DNA of 64,000 bases from a virus. The translations under genes and the position numbers were made by a program. Shown one piece after another: positions 17,524-25,786 of the stretch (position 1 is the stretch's first letter; every line of letters starts with the position of its first letter). The stretch covers positions 29,778 to 93,777 of IMG/VR virus record IMGVR_UViG_3300013102_000005, one strand, 5' to 3'. The notes beneath the pieces were generated by a model. The model searched no databases. It was not told where the DNA came from and saw only the letters and a list, made by a program, of their open reading frames with translations.

Positions 17524-17913
17524 CTATTTGTTAAGCCGCGCGATCATGGTGTCTGCCCAATACAGTGGCCACTGTAGAGCGCGCTCCACAGCCTCGTTCT
17601 TAGCGTTCTGCTCTTTCTGGTCCGCAGCCACGTGATACTGCTCTAGATAGCTGAATAGCACCTCAATATCATCGATATCCCAGGTCTGGGTGTGTGCTTT
17701 CGCTTCATCGGGGGACCAGTCTTGGTCCAAAGCCAGGTTGGCCATCTCTGCGATGGAGGAGCCGCGTGGCAGCTTCTCGGGCCACTTCACTTCAGGCATC
17801 ACAGGCTCGAACGAGTTCGGCGCTGCGGGTGCATGTGCTACAAAATATTCACGCAGTGACAGCTGGCCAGGGATCACCTCGGGGACAGCTGTTTGGGATG
17901 GGTTACTGCTCAT
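17524..17913 (-). CDS. Hypothetical phage protein
   Basis: 129 residues from the ATG with GGAG; a GTG at 17955 would add 14 residues. A segment PGQLSLREYFVAHAP resembles the LSLREYFAA-type motif common in small lambdoid and Pseudomonas phage proteins of unknown function. The C-terminus is helical with WPLYWADTMIARL. Confidence 0.55.
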   Translation of the reverse strand: MSSNPSQTAVPEVIPGQLSLREYFVAHAPAAPNSFEPVMPEVKWPEKLPRGSSIAEMANLALDQDWSPDEAKAHTQTWDIDDIEVLFSYLEQYHVAADQKEQNAKNEAVERALQWPLYWADTMIARLNK

Positions 17914-17951
17914 GTGTACTACTCCAACGGTTGCGGGGCATGCCCCAGTGA

Positions 17952-18014
17952 TCACTCGGACAGTATCCCCAAATCACGCGCAGCCTGCTGCACCTCGGCG
18001 GAGGCATCAGCCAT
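17952..18014 (-). CDS. Possible 20-residue peptide
   Basis: MADASAEVQQAARDLGILSE, started by an ATG with a near-perfect AGGAGGTGG ribosome site that lies inside the end of the preceding gene. The ribosome site is the main evidence; the peptide may be a coupling leader for the next gene. Confidence 0.3.
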   Translation of the reverse strand: MADASAEVQQAARDLGILSE

Positions 18015-18261
18015 GGGCCACCTCCTGGCCTTTGCCAGGCTGGGTGAGGATGCGCCGGCCAGTCTGGAGGTGCTGCACCTCACCGCCGAACATGCGCGAG
18101 TAGTCACGCGCGGTCGGCCAGTACATGCGGCCGGAGGCGTGGCCTTCGGGGTAGACGACGCGATAGCGGCCCAGGTCGGCCTCGCGCAGGCGGGTATCGC
18201 AGTGGAAGCGATCCAGGTAGACGATCAGCGCCAGCAGCGCGGCTTGGATACGGTCGATCAT
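18007..18261 (-). CDS. Small hypothetical protein
   Basis: 84 residues with a hydrophobic first helix (IQAALLALIVYL), possibly membrane-associated, then a basic globular part. AAGGA precedes the ATG. No family recognised. Confidence 0.5.
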   Translation of the reverse strand: MIDRIQAALLALIVYLDRFHCDTRLREADLGRYRVVYPEGHASGRMYWPTARDYSRMFGGEVQHLQTGRRILTQPGKGQEVAHG

Positions 18262-18282
18262 GGTGATGTCCTTGCGTTCTCG

Positions 18283-18387
18283 TTATGGGGTGACAGCGCG
18301 GCCGGCCGGCGCCGGCGGGTTGCAGCGGAAGCAGGCGCATCCTGCTGCCTTCAAGCCAGTGGTGCGGCAGTAGATCGGGGCGCTCAT
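18283..18387 (-). CDS. 34-residue cysteine-containing peptide
   Basis: MSAPIYCRTTGLKAAGCACF then RCN: four Cys within 17 residues, a possible metal site. The ATG overlaps the preceding stop as ATGA and has GGAGG upstream, so translation is probably real. Function unknown. Confidence 0.4.
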   Translation of the reverse strand: MSAPIYCRTTGLKAAGCACFRCNPPAPAGRAVTP

Positions 18388-18926
18388 GCCTGCCTCCGGC
18401 GCTTGGCGCCTCGGTATTCGGGACAGGGGGTTGTCGCAGGCGCAGCGATCGCCGCTGCAATCAGCGCCTGCCAGGTCGGACGATCATTCGCGAGGCACAC
18501 GCCCTGCTCCCTGGTGTCGTACCCGACGACGCGCGCAAGGGCTCTCGCCGTGGCCAGGGGCACCGCCAGGTTGGAACAGCCATCGTTGTAGTAGCCCAGG
18601 TGCTGCATGACCTGCTCGCGCTGGTAGATGCCAGCCCCGGACAGGCGCCAGCAGTAGCCTTTATCGTCGGCCTGCCAGAGGGTGACGGCTCGATGCCGGC
18701 GCTGGGTGTGATTGAGGCTCAGCACAACGAAGTCGTCCGGGCCCGCCTGCTCCTTCAGGGCGACCTTCTCCCGATCGATACGCGCGCCGGACGCCTGGTT
18801 TTCTACCACCCGGTGGCAGCCCAGCAGGTGTACCTGTTCGGTGGTGAGGGTGAGGGACTCGCCTCGGGCAGCGGCCGTCACCAGCAGCTCCCAGGGCGAA
18901 GGAGTGTTCATGGACTGGGTAGTCAT
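18384..18926 (-). CDS. Hypothetical protein
   Basis: 180 residues, mixed alpha/beta, with a LALARVVGYDTREQGVC stretch and a basic C-terminus (YRGAKRRRQA). The start overlaps the zinc-ribbon gene stop (TGATG); an ATG five codons later is an alternative. No family recognised. Confidence 0.5.
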   Translation of the reverse strand: MTTQSMNTPSPWELLVTAAARGESLTLTTEQVHLLGCHRVVENQASGARIDREKVALKEQAGPDDFVVLSLNHTQRRHRAVTLWQADDKGYCWRLSGAGIYQREQVMQHLGYYNDGCSNLAVPLATARALARVVGYDTREQGVCLANDRPTWQALIAAAIAAPATTPCPEYRGAKRRRQA

Positions 18927-19093
18927 CAGCAGCTCTCATCACAGGGACGCGACCCGCAGGTTTTGCAGGCAACAGGCGAGTGGTTGCAGCCCGACTGCGC
19001 CGTACCATCCACCGTGCGCTCGCCGCACGAAGGGCATTCGCCTACGAAGCCCTCGCTGTCGTCCAGGCGCCATCCATCGCAGCAGCCCATCAT
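18926..19093 (-). CDS. 55-residue zinc-ribbon protein
   Basis: Contains CPSCGE, CNHSPVACKTCG and a terminal CDESC: enough Cys/His pairs for one or two zinc ions. Starts at ATGATG overlapping the previous stop, with GGAAGGGG upstream. One of several tiny zinc-ribbon proteins in this early region; such proteins often bind nucleic acid or host RNA polymerase, which is not shown here. Confidence 0.55.
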   Translation of the reverse strand: MMGCCDGWRLDDSEGFVGECPSCGERTVDGTAQSGCNHSPVACKTCGSRPCDESC

Positions 19094-19509
19094 TGCGCCC
19101 CTTCCGGCTGGCGGAACATCGCCAGCGCGCCCGCCTGGGCCCGGACGGTGGCCAGCGCCTCGGGCTCATAGCCCCAGATGTTCGATCCGTTCTCGCGCTC
19201 GTGGCCCAGGTAGCCGGGATGCAGCGGCTGGCCGGTGCGGATGTAGTCGCGGAACAGCTCCACCAGGTTGCGCAGCGTGCCGCCGTGGGAGAATCCGTTC
19301 CAGTCGTTACCGAACGAGGCCTCGTGGGTGTAGACGCGGCGCCGGGTGTAGTCGTCCACGAACCAGACCCGTCCGCGCGCGTCCACCTCCATGCCGGCGT
19401 AGGTGTCCTGGGACTTGCAGTAGAAGAACCGGCGCCCGTGGGCGGCGATGATGCGGATCGCCTGATTGACCAGCTCGCAGCGTTGCTGCTTGGCGGCCAG
19501 CTTAGACAT
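19090..19509 (-). CDS. Hypothetical phage protein
   Basis: 139 residues. The segment GRVWFVDDYTRRRVYTH followed by GFSHGGTLRNLVE looks strongly conserved, as in small early proteins shared by Pseudomonas phages. AGGAAAG precedes the ATG and the start overlaps the upstream stop. Function unknown. Confidence 0.6.
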   Translation of the reverse strand: MSKLAAKQQRCELVNQAIRIIAAHGRRFFYCKSQDTYAGMEVDARGRVWFVDDYTRRRVYTHEASFGNDWNGFSHGGTLRNLVELFRDYIRTGQPLHPGYLGHERENGSNIWGYEPEALATVRAQAGALAMFRQPEGAQ

Positions 19510-19834
19510 CGCAGCTTTCCTGGCCCTGCTCGCGCATCACCCGGAAGGCGTCGCGGATGTCCTGGCAATGCAGCTCGCCCGACACTTCAACGTGCCGCAG
19601 CGCGGTAGCCACAAAGGTGCGCACCTGCTCGTCGCTCCAATGCTCGGGTGCGTCCTGACGTTCGGCCGCTTTCTTCCAGTCGGTATAGCGGACCCACGCG
19701 CCCATTTCGTTCGGCACCATGAGGGCGCTCTCGAAATGCTCGGAGCTGATCGACAGCAGGAAGCACTCAGGCTGGGCCAGAGGGATAGCCGCTCCAGCAG
19801 CGGGCGTGACAGCAGTTTCGGTCTGGGCGCTCAT
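19502..19834 (-). CDS. Hypothetical protein
   Basis: 110 residues from the ATG just inside the upstream gene's end. FLLSISSEHFESALMVPNEMGAWVRYTDW is beta-like and is followed by helices. No family recognised. Confidence 0.5.
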   Translation of the reverse strand: MSAQTETAVTPAAGAAIPLAQPECFLLSISSEHFESALMVPNEMGAWVRYTDWKKAAERQDAPEHWSDEQVRTFVATALRHVEVSGELHCQDIRDAFRVMREQGQESCDV

Positions 19835-20076
19835 GCCGTGGCCTCTTCGTCTACCGGGGTGCAATGGCTCAGCATGACGCAGCCGGACTTGTTCTCCAGC
19901 CAGACCACCGCAGAGTGTCCGCTCAGCACCTGGGCCTCGCTGCGGGTCTTGGTGCGCAGGGTGGTTTCGCTACGGCCGCGCACTTCCTGGTAGTCCACCA
20001 CAGTGCCGATCGCATGCTCAGCGTTCCAGGCGGCGCATTCCGCCTCCAGCTGCTTGAGTGTTTTGGGTCGTGCCAT
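19831..20076 (-). CDS. Small hypothetical protein
   Basis: 81 residues starting MARPKTLKQLEAECAAWN with GGAG upstream. First gene of the transcript controlled by the promoter and operators at 20141-20178. The beta-like C-terminal half ends in an acidic tail. Function unknown. Confidence 0.55.
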   Translation of the reverse strand: MARPKTLKQLEAECAAWNAEHAIGTVVDYQEVRGRSETTLRTKTRSEAQVLSGHSAVVWLENKSGCVMLSHCTPVDEEATA

Positions 20077-20127
20077 TTCGCCTACTCCGAAAGGAAGCAA
20101 CTTCACAGCTACCAACTAGCTGGAATG

Positions 20128-20178
20128 TGCGAAGCATCTTCCCATCGGGTGAGGCTCATTTCAATAGCAGATGCTACA
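20128..20178 (-). promoter_or_regulatory. Regulated early promoter with two operators
   Basis: AATAGCAGATGCTACA (20163-20178) and a degenerate CCCATCGGGTGAGGCT (20141-20156), centres 22 bp apart. On the minus strand TTGAAA and GAAGAT are 17 bp apart, placing the second site between -35 and -10 as at 17.4 and 26.3 kb. Confidence 0.6.
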
Positions 20179-20190
20179 ATTTGTGGGCAA

Positions 20191-20212
20191 GAAAAAGCCC
20201 AGCGGACTGGGC
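20191..20212 (-). terminator. Rho-independent terminator after the helicase gene
   Basis: On the minus strand GCCCAG, a 4-base loop and CTGGGC (20197-20212) are followed by TTTTTC (20191-20196). A textbook intrinsic terminator placed between the SNF2-like helicase and the promoter for the next operon. Confidence 0.85.
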
Positions 20213-20273
20213 AAGGTGGGGGCTAAAGCAGCGACTTAATAGGTGTAGACCCGTTCTGTCGCTTTTTCCACGC

Positions 20274-20289
20274 TACATCAGGTGCTATA
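20274..20289. promoter_or_regulatory. Isolated operator-like site
   Basis: TACATCAGGTGCTATA matches the palindrome at most core positions and overlaps the helicase stop codon. There is no obvious promoter beside it; it could be an auxiliary site 111 bp from the promoter sites at 20.1 kb. Confidence 0.3.
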
Positions 20290-22123
20290 GCAAATCGAAC
20301 TGAGCGACAGTGGGCTGCACGGGTGCCGGCACGGCCTTTTCCGGGCGGGGCAGTACCGGGCGGGCAGGTTCAGACGCCGCCACCTCGGGCAACGCCTCGC
20401 CCTGGGCCACCAGATAGCGCCGCGCCAGGTGCTTGAGCTGGTTCTCACCAAGGTCGGCTCGCTCGACCAGATGCTGGCCAGGGTTGCGCACGCCCTCGAT
20501 CTGCTCACGCTTCACGCCCAGGACCTCGCACATGATCGGGTCGGTGCCGTCACTGGAGAGCGGGAAGAACGCTTGCACGGGCCGCTGCTGGCCATCGCGG
20601 TGGACTCGGCCAATGTTCTGCTCGATCACACCTGGCGACCAGTCCAGCTCGGCATGCACTGTGGTCGCGCACACGTGCTGTAGCCCATCGACGCCGGCGC
20701 CGGCGCGAACCGAGATCAGCATTACCCGTGCCTGGCCAGCCACGAAGGCGTCCTTGGCGGCCTGCTTCTGATTGGGCGACTCGCTGCCCGTGTAGAGCAC
20801 AGGGCTGTAGGTGGCCAGCGCCTCCTGGAGGATCGAATAGACCTCCCGGTGCCAGGCGAAGACCAGCACCTGCTCGCCCTGCTCCAGCAGCATGCGGGTG
20901 AACTCCGCCACGAAGGGCGCCTTCGCCACACCGGTGGCCTGGCGCATCAGCCGGTCGAACTCGCCGGCGGCCTGCATATGCTCGCCCCGGTAGCGCTCGT
21001 TCGCATCCAGGATCGTCTTGGCCAACTCCACCGCGTCGGTCTTCACCCGGCGCAGCACGCCCTCGTCGTGCTCGATCTCGTGGGTGATCTTGGTCAGCTC
21101 GGGCAGCTCGCGACCGACCTCCTCGCGGGTGCGGCGTAGCATGATCCCCTCGCGGCGCAGGTACTCGCCGAACATTTCGGCATCAGCCAGGCGGGGCTTG
21201 TCGTCGCCATAGTCGCGCACGCACCACTCGCGCAGGAACTCGTCCCGGTCGCCCAGGCAGTCCGGCAGGATCACGTCGATGACGTTCCAGAACTCGCCGC
21301 CGTAGTTGTAGATGGGGGTCGCGGACAGGCCCATGCAGTACCGGGCGTGGGCGCGCAGGTGCTTGGCCGCCGTGTAGATCTCGGTGCCGGAGCTGCGCAG
21401 CTGCTGGCACTCTTCAAAGACCACGTACTGCACCAGCTCGGCCAGCACCTCGGCCCAGCCGCGTAGCTTGTGATAGCTGATCAGGATCACGTCAGGCAGC
21501 GTGTCCCAGAGGTCCGTGCGGCGCTGACGCGGCTGCTTGATCAGCGGGTAGGGCGAACCCTTGTTCACGTGGTGCACGCGCAACCCAGGGCAGAACTCCG
21601 CCAGCTTCTCTGGCCAGTGGTTCGGCAGCGAGGCAGGGTAGACCACCACCGTGGGCAGATTGCCCGCCAGCGCCATCGCGCACATGGCGGTCACGGTCTT
21701 GCCCAGGCCGAGATCGTCGGCGACCAGCAGGCCGCCCTTGATCATCATCTGGGCGGCCGCATAGGCCTGGTACTGGCGTTCGGGCTTGGCCAGGCTGAAT
21801 GCGGGCACTTCGCGCCGGCCAGCCAGGAGATCGGCCAGGTCCTGCTCGGTGCGCACGTGCTCGGCAGCCAGGCGCTCCATGCGATCGCGGGTGGCCAGGT
21901 CCATGGTCATTGGATAGCGCTGGGTGAACCAGAGCAGCTCGCGGCTGTTCTCGGCGCTGGCCAGCAAGGGCAGGGTATTGGCGGCATGCTGCGGCGCGCG
22001 GGGGAAGACCCGCTTGAGCCTGGCGCGAACCTGGGGGTCGGCGGAGACGATCCAGCTGCGGCCGTCGAAGGCGATCGAGCCGAACGCGCGGACAGTGAGG
22101 GCCTGGGGTAGGGCTGCGGTCAC
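20285..22123 (-). CDS. SNF2-like DEAD/DEAH-type helicase
   Basis: 612-residue superfamily 2 ATPase. Walker A is DLGLGKT (137-143), motif III GLSATP (265-270), and motif VI GRVHRDGQ near residue 500 matches the SNF2/RapA group. Motif II reads FEECQ (236-240), not the usual DE-x-H, so the metal-binding Asp is replaced by Glu and the fourth position is Gln. The protein probably translocates on DNA to remodel protein or DNA structures during replication or recombination. GTG start with AGGAGA upstream, coupled to the preceding gene; a strong terminator follows. Confidence 0.88.
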   Translation of the reverse strand: MTAALPQALTVRAFGSIAFDGRSWIVSADPQVRARLKRVFPRAPQHAANTLPLLASAENSRELLWFTQRYPMTMDLATRDRMERLAAEHVRTEQDLADLLAGRREVPAFSLAKPERQYQAYAAAQMMIKGGLLVADDLGLGKTVTAMCAMALAGNLPTVVVYPASLPNHWPEKLAEFCPGLRVHHVNKGSPYPLIKQPRQRRTDLWDTLPDVILISYHKLRGWAEVLAELVQYVVFEECQQLRSSGTEIYTAAKHLRAHARYCMGLSATPIYNYGGEFWNVIDVILPDCLGDRDEFLREWCVRDYGDDKPRLADAEMFGEYLRREGIMLRRTREEVGRELPELTKITHEIEHDEGVLRRVKTDAVELAKTILDANERYRGEHMQAAGEFDRLMRQATGVAKAPFVAEFTRMLLEQGEQVLVFAWHREVYSILQEALATYSPVLYTGSESPNQKQAAKDAFVAGQARVMLISVRAGAGVDGLQHVCATTVHAELDWSPGVIEQNIGRVHRDGQQRPVQAFFPLSSDGTDPIMCEVLGVKREQIEGVRNPGQHLVERADLGENQLKHLARRYLVAQGEALPEVAASEPARPVLPRPEKAVPAPVQPTVAQFDLL

Positions 22124-22674
22124 AATTGCTCTCCTATGGTTGCCCAGCGTCGCCTAGCGGCCTCTCTATCGCGCTCACGCTCCTGGTGCTGACGCTCGAT
22201 GTCGGCCAGGACCTCTGGCAGGGCCGCCAGCACGTGGCGCGCCGTGGGCAACCGGCGCAGATAGACTATCTGCTGCTCGACGTAGCCGGTTTCCGGGCAT
22301 TCCGCGCCCTCGATGAAGGCCATGAAATGGCTCTCCACACGATCATGCAGCGAGCACCATGCGGTCTGCTCCGACCATTCGGACTCGTAGCCGCCGCTCA
22401 TGCAGCCCACCATCACGGTTCCTGGCCAGGGGCTCAGGTAGTCGCGATTCTGGACGATCATGCCTTCACCCTTGCGGGGCCGGGTATGGATGGCGCCATA
22501 GCGAGGCTTTTCGTCCCATCGGTGGCAGCGCCGGCGGCACCAGTGCTTTCGCTCGTTGATGTAGGTCTGCATTTCGTTATCGCCCTCAGCGAGGAACTGC
22601 CCCCGCGTGTCGTCCAGCGCCTCCAGGAACGGGGCGGCGCGCTTCGACAGCTTCTTGAGGATGCGTAGGTTCAT
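22120..22674 (-). CDS. Hypothetical phage protein
   Basis: 184 residues starting MNLRILKKLSKRAAPFLEAL. Cys/His-rich segment WCRRRCHRW and a Glu/Arg-rich C-terminal helix. The start is coupled to the preceding gene and the stop to the helicase. The N-terminus resembles a small family found in Pseudomonas phages; function unknown. Confidence 0.55.
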   Translation of the reverse strand: MNLRILKKLSKRAAPFLEALDDTRGQFLAEGDNEMQTYINERKHWCRRRCHRWDEKPRYGAIHTRPRKGEGMIVQNRDYLSPWPGTVMVGCMSGGYESEWSEQTAWCSLHDRVESHFMAFIEGAECPETGYVEQQIVYLRRLPTARHVLAALPEVLADIERQHQERERDREAARRRWATIGEQL

Positions 22675-22889
22675 GGCTCGCAGTGCTCCCGGTACTGGGT
22701 CGTGATCCGGCGGGCGATAGCGTCCAGGCGCTCGGCCATCCCGTAGGTGTCATTGTTGTCGTGGCGCGAGATCACGCCGGAGCGGCTCACGTTGCGGCTG
22801 CGCAAGATGCAAGCGGCTAGCTGGAGTAGCAGCGCCTCTAGTTGGCGGCGGCGCCAGCCGGCATGAGGGATCAAGCGAAGTAGGGTCAT
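22671..22889 (-). CDS. Small basic hypothetical protein
   Basis: 72 residues, helical and basic, with AGGAGGG before the ATG and coupled starts and stops on both sides. No family recognised. Confidence 0.5.
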   Translation of the reverse strand: MTLLRLIPHAGWRRRQLEALLLQLAACILRSRNVSRSGVISRHDNNDTYGMAERLDAIARRITTQYREHCEP

Positions 22890-23248
22890 CCCTGTCCCTC
22901 CTGGTTGCAGATGCAGACGGCATAGCTGTCTTCGGCATCTTCATCATCGACAGCAGCATTGACGGGGCCGATGCTGGCGAGCGCCTTTTTAGTTGCTTCG
23001 GGATTGGCCTCGCGCGCAATACGCACGCCAGCAGCCCACAGATCCACGCCGGTGCCCGAGCCCCACAGCGTTGCCCAGGAGCTCGTGCTCTCGGCATTCT
23101 CCTTGGCACTCATCAGGTACTGCTCTGTGTTGCAGCCAGGGCAAGGATCGCTATGGTCGCGCGGGTCGTATCCGTCTTTGTCGGCATCCCACAGGTAGCC
23201 ATCGCCTCGGCACTCAACGGTGCCGCGCTGATAGTCACAGCGGCTCAT
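22886..23248 (-). CDS. Hypothetical protein with CxxC motif
   Basis: 120 residues. N-terminal CDYQRGTVECRGDG and a later CPGC could bind one zinc ion; the C-terminal half is helical and ends acidic. Coupled to the next gene. Function unknown. Confidence 0.5.
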   Translation of the reverse strand: MSRCDYQRGTVECRGDGYLWDADKDGYDPRDHSDPCPGCNTEQYLMSAKENAESTSSWATLWGSGTGVDLWAAGVRIAREANPEATKKALASIGPVNAAVDDEDAEDSYAVCICNQEGQG

Positions 23249-23733
23249 GACTTGAGCCCCCCGTGAGCAGCGGTAGGCTGGGGCTTATATCCGCTGTGAA
23301 TGTCCCCATCGTAGTCAAGGACGAAAGGCTCTTCCGGCAGCTCACCGATGATGTACCGAACTTTGTCAGCCTCGTAGCGAACACGGTCCGGGTACTCGGA
23401 TCGAGCAATGGTGATGCACGCACCGTCGCCGAGAGGCTCGTTTTTACGGTGCAGGATTGCAGTCCAGTTGGTCCTACCGTTCGATTCAGGCATCGCGCCA
23501 TACCAAACCGCCAGCGCTACCGGCTCCGTAGTGGAAGGCTGGGCAATCGCATCCTCGCCGGCCTGGGTCATCATCCACCGTGCCGGGCTGCGCTGGACTC
23601 GCGCCAGCAGGCCCAGCTGGGTCAGCAGGTCGAAGCGGGCGCGCTCCAGGTTCACGTCGTTGTTGTCCTCGACGCACTCCGCAAAGCGGCGCAGGTCCGC
23701 AAGGATCTCTTCCATGAAGGGCTGACTACGCAT
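23245..23733 (-). CDS. Hypothetical protein
   Basis: 162 residues from the ATG with GAGGTG. The N-terminal 60 residues look like a small winged-helix (DLLTQLGLLARVQRSPARW), the C-terminal part is beta-rich with an acidic FVLDYDGDIHSGY. Function unknown. Confidence 0.5.
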   Translation of the reverse strand: MRSQPFMEEILADLRRFAECVEDNNDVNLERARFDLLTQLGLLARVQRSPARWMMTQAGEDAIAQPSTTEPVALAVWYGAMPESNGRTNWTAILHRKNEPLGDGACITIARSEYPDRVRYEADKVRYIIGELPEEPFVLDYDGDIHSGYKPQPTAAHGGLKS

Positions 23734-24334
23734 GGTCGGCACCTCGCACAGCACCCTGGGTTGTGTAGAGCGGGTATTCGCCAGCCGGCAGCGTTGTGTG
23801 CAGTCCATTCGGCCACTCGATACCCACCTGGGTGCTACGACCCCGAACCTCCACAGTCAGGTGCGCGACAGGCTCTGGGTGGACGAACACGGCGGGCTCG
23901 CTATGACTGGCGAGGAGTGCGTCAATCTCTTCACGCAGCTCGCTGGTGATCGTCCTGCCGACCTGGGTGACGACGCGATCCAGCAGACCCTCAGCCTCAG
24001 CTAACCGGCCTTGCAAGGCCGTCAGCCGCGCATAAGGGTTGGCGCCCAGGAGATCGCAGATGCGCCCTTCGAGATCCTCGACACGGGCCTTCTTTCGATC
24101 GCGATCAGCCATCAGCTCAGCCAGGCGGTCTCGCTCTGCCTTACCAATCTCATAGAAGCGCCAGGCCCAGTGTCCCTCGGGCGGCTCCTGGCCGTCCTGG
24201 AAGCCTCGCATCATGGCCCCTATGGCCACGTCGATCAGGTCGTCCTTGTAGAGGTTGTCCCCATCGACTCCCAGCCCCTGCTTACGCAGCGCGGTCAGCT
24301 GCTCGTTCATAGCTGCTTGGTCGTTCACGCTCAT
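23726..24334 (-). CDS. Hypothetical protein
   Basis: 202 residues, chosen from the ATG with AAGGAA. Residues about 25-90 (DDLIDVAIGAMMRGFQDG, EGHWAWRFYEIGKAERDRLA) look conserved; a coiled coil follows, then a beta-rich C-terminus. No family recognised. Confidence 0.5.
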   Translation of the reverse strand: MSVNDQAAMNEQLTALRKQGLGVDGDNLYKDDLIDVAIGAMMRGFQDGQEPPEGHWAWRFYEIGKAERDRLAELMADRDRKKARVEDLEGRICDLLGANPYARLTALQGRLAEAEGLLDRVVTQVGRTITSELREEIDALLASHSEPAVFVHPEPVAHLTVEVRGRSTQVGIEWPNGLHTTLPAGEYPLYTTQGAVRGADHA

Positions 24335-24357
24335 GATCATTCCTTCGTTCAGGTGGA

Positions 24358-24615
24358 TTAGCGGGTAACGCCGTGGGCGCGGTACTGCGCTATGACGCCG
24401 TCCAGTACGTCACTAGGGCCGAACTCTGCGATGTTGTTCCGGCAATCCTTGGGAGTCATCCAAAGCCAGTTGACCTGCTCACCGCCCAGGAAGATGGCCA
24501 CCTTGGCTGCTGCGGCCCCGCGCATCATGCGCTGGGTGTTGAACTCGATCAGCGTGAAAGTCACGGTGTCGCCGGAATGGCCAGGCGCGGGTGCAACTTG
24601 GTCTGCGGTACTCAT
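24358..24615 (-). CDS. Small hypothetical protein
   Basis: 85 residues. TVTFTLIEFNTQRMMRGAAA followed by WLWMTPKDCRNNIAEFG looks like a compact alpha/beta domain common in phage early regions. AGGAC lies 9 bases before the ATG. Function unknown. Confidence 0.5.
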   Translation of the reverse strand: MSTADQVAPAPGHSGDTVTFTLIEFNTQRMMRGAAAAKVAIFLGGEQVNWLWMTPKDCRNNIAEFGPSDVLDGVIAQYRAHGVTR

Positions 24616-24624
24616 CGTCATGTC

Positions 24625-25122
24625 CTACTGGATGGGGAAGGGAATCAGCGGTGTGGAGTAGCCCAACATCAGGGGGTGAGCAGGATCGCCTCCCTTGGTG
24701 AGCCCAAAGGTGAGAACCGGTTTGCCGGTGGCCAGTAGCATGGCCAGCACGGTCGCGAGGCGCGCATGCAGCTCAAGGGGAAGCTTTCCCCTGGCGCCCC
24801 AGCAGGGCACCAGCACGTCCGCCGCTGCGGCGATGGCAGCCAGGTGCTGATCGTTTTCAGGCCCCACCGGATCGACAGCTAGTGCCAGGGCGCCAACGTC
24901 GGTCGCGCGGTAGGCGAAGGCATTACCTACCAGGAAGCGGCTGGAGCCATAGATCCGCGAAAAGCCCCGCCACTTGCGCACGGTGGCATCGTCCATTTCG
25001 GCGTCGGCCGTGGAGGGGTTCACCCCGAAATAGGCGATGACCTCGCCACCGAGCGGCAGGTCGTGCACATCACGCTCAAGGCGATAGCGGTAGGTGGCGC
25101 AGGGACTGAGGACCGCGCTCAT
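24625..25122 (-). CDS. DUF1643 protein
   Basis: 165 residues matching DUF1643: YFGVNPSTADAEMDDATV, then KWRGFSRIYG, VGNAFAYRATD, and a late TFGLTKGGDPAHPL. The family is widespread in phages and bacteria; its activity is not established. GAGG precedes the ATG, which overlaps the upstream stop. Confidence 0.8.
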   Translation of the reverse strand: MSAVLSPCATYRYRLERDVHDLPLGGEVIAYFGVNPSTADAEMDDATVRKWRGFSRIYGSSRFLVGNAFAYRATDVGALALAVDPVGPENDQHLAAIAAAADVLVPCWGARGKLPLELHARLATVLAMLLATGKPVLTFGLTKGGDPAHPLMLGYSTPLIPFPIQ

Positions 25123-25397
25123 CGACGGCCTCGCTTGCCAGGGCCACGACCGTGAGCCATCCAGCCGGCGTCGGCGACTTCATTGCCCAGCTCGGCGATC
25201 AGCTCGTCTATGCGGTCGCCGATTGCCGGGACGAGGTCACTAACCGTTGCGCTCGGGATCACGAGGCTGTGGGTCGTCTTTTCACCGGAAGGCAGCTGAA
25301 CCCAGACGGTGACGTCCCAGCGACTGGGGCGCGGCGAGGGGGTGCCTTTGACCGTCGCGACTGAACGCCCGACGTGATGGGAGACGGTGCAGGTCAT
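25119..25397 (-). CDS. Small hypothetical protein
   Basis: 92 residues from the ATG with GAGGTG; two coupled junctions. Beta-rich N-terminal half (WDVTVWVQLPSGEKTTHSL) and a basic Gly/Arg-rich tail (GRGPGKRGRR) that may contact nucleic acid. Confidence 0.45.
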   Translation of the reverse strand: MTCTVSHHVGRSVATVKGTPSPRPSRWDVTVWVQLPSGEKTTHSLVIPSATVSDLVPAIGDRIDELIAELGNEVADAGWMAHGRGPGKRGRR

Positions 25398-25786
25398 GCG
25401 GCACCTCGCGCCCAGCGGCGGGCGTTGTATGGGTCGGGCTTGAACTCCAGGGCGACGCCCCGAACGGCCAGCGCCTTGACCAGCGCGCAACCGTCGCCGT
25501 AGCCAATCACCTTGGCCACCTGGATGAGGGTGTGAGTGGGCGCCAGTCGGCGGGCGGTGGTCACGACAGTCTCGCCACTGGTGCGAACCCAGTTCTGCGC
25601 CACCCAGCGGCTGGAGAAAGGGGATTGATCGCCCAGGCGATGGATATAGGCGCGCAGCGCCTCACGGCCGACGCCCATGATCTCGGCGCACTGGCGGATG
25701 CTGTGGCCCCGCTTGGCGAGCAGCACCAGCTGCGGGTAGCTGACAGGGGGCGTGGCGCCAGGGCGGCGCGGAATGCTGGTGCTCAT
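25394..25786 (-). CDS. Helix-turn-helix protein
   Basis: 130 residues. SYPQLVLLAKRGHSIRQCAEIMG then REALRAYIHRLG is a helix-turn-helix of the resolvase/homeodomain-like type. Coupled to both neighbours. Possibly a small DNA-binding regulator. Confidence 0.55.
   Translation of the reverse strand: MSTSIPRRPGATPPVSYPQLVLLAKRGHSIRQCAEIMGVGREALRAYIHRLGDQSPFSSRWVAQNWVRTSGETVVTTARRLAPTHTLIQVAKVIGYGDGCALVKALAVRGVALEFKPDPYNARRWARGAA

Noticed and set aside
17836-17850. A GTGCATGTGCTACA match to the operator motif inside a gene
   Set aside because: Only the right half fits, and it lies in coding sequence away from any promoter.
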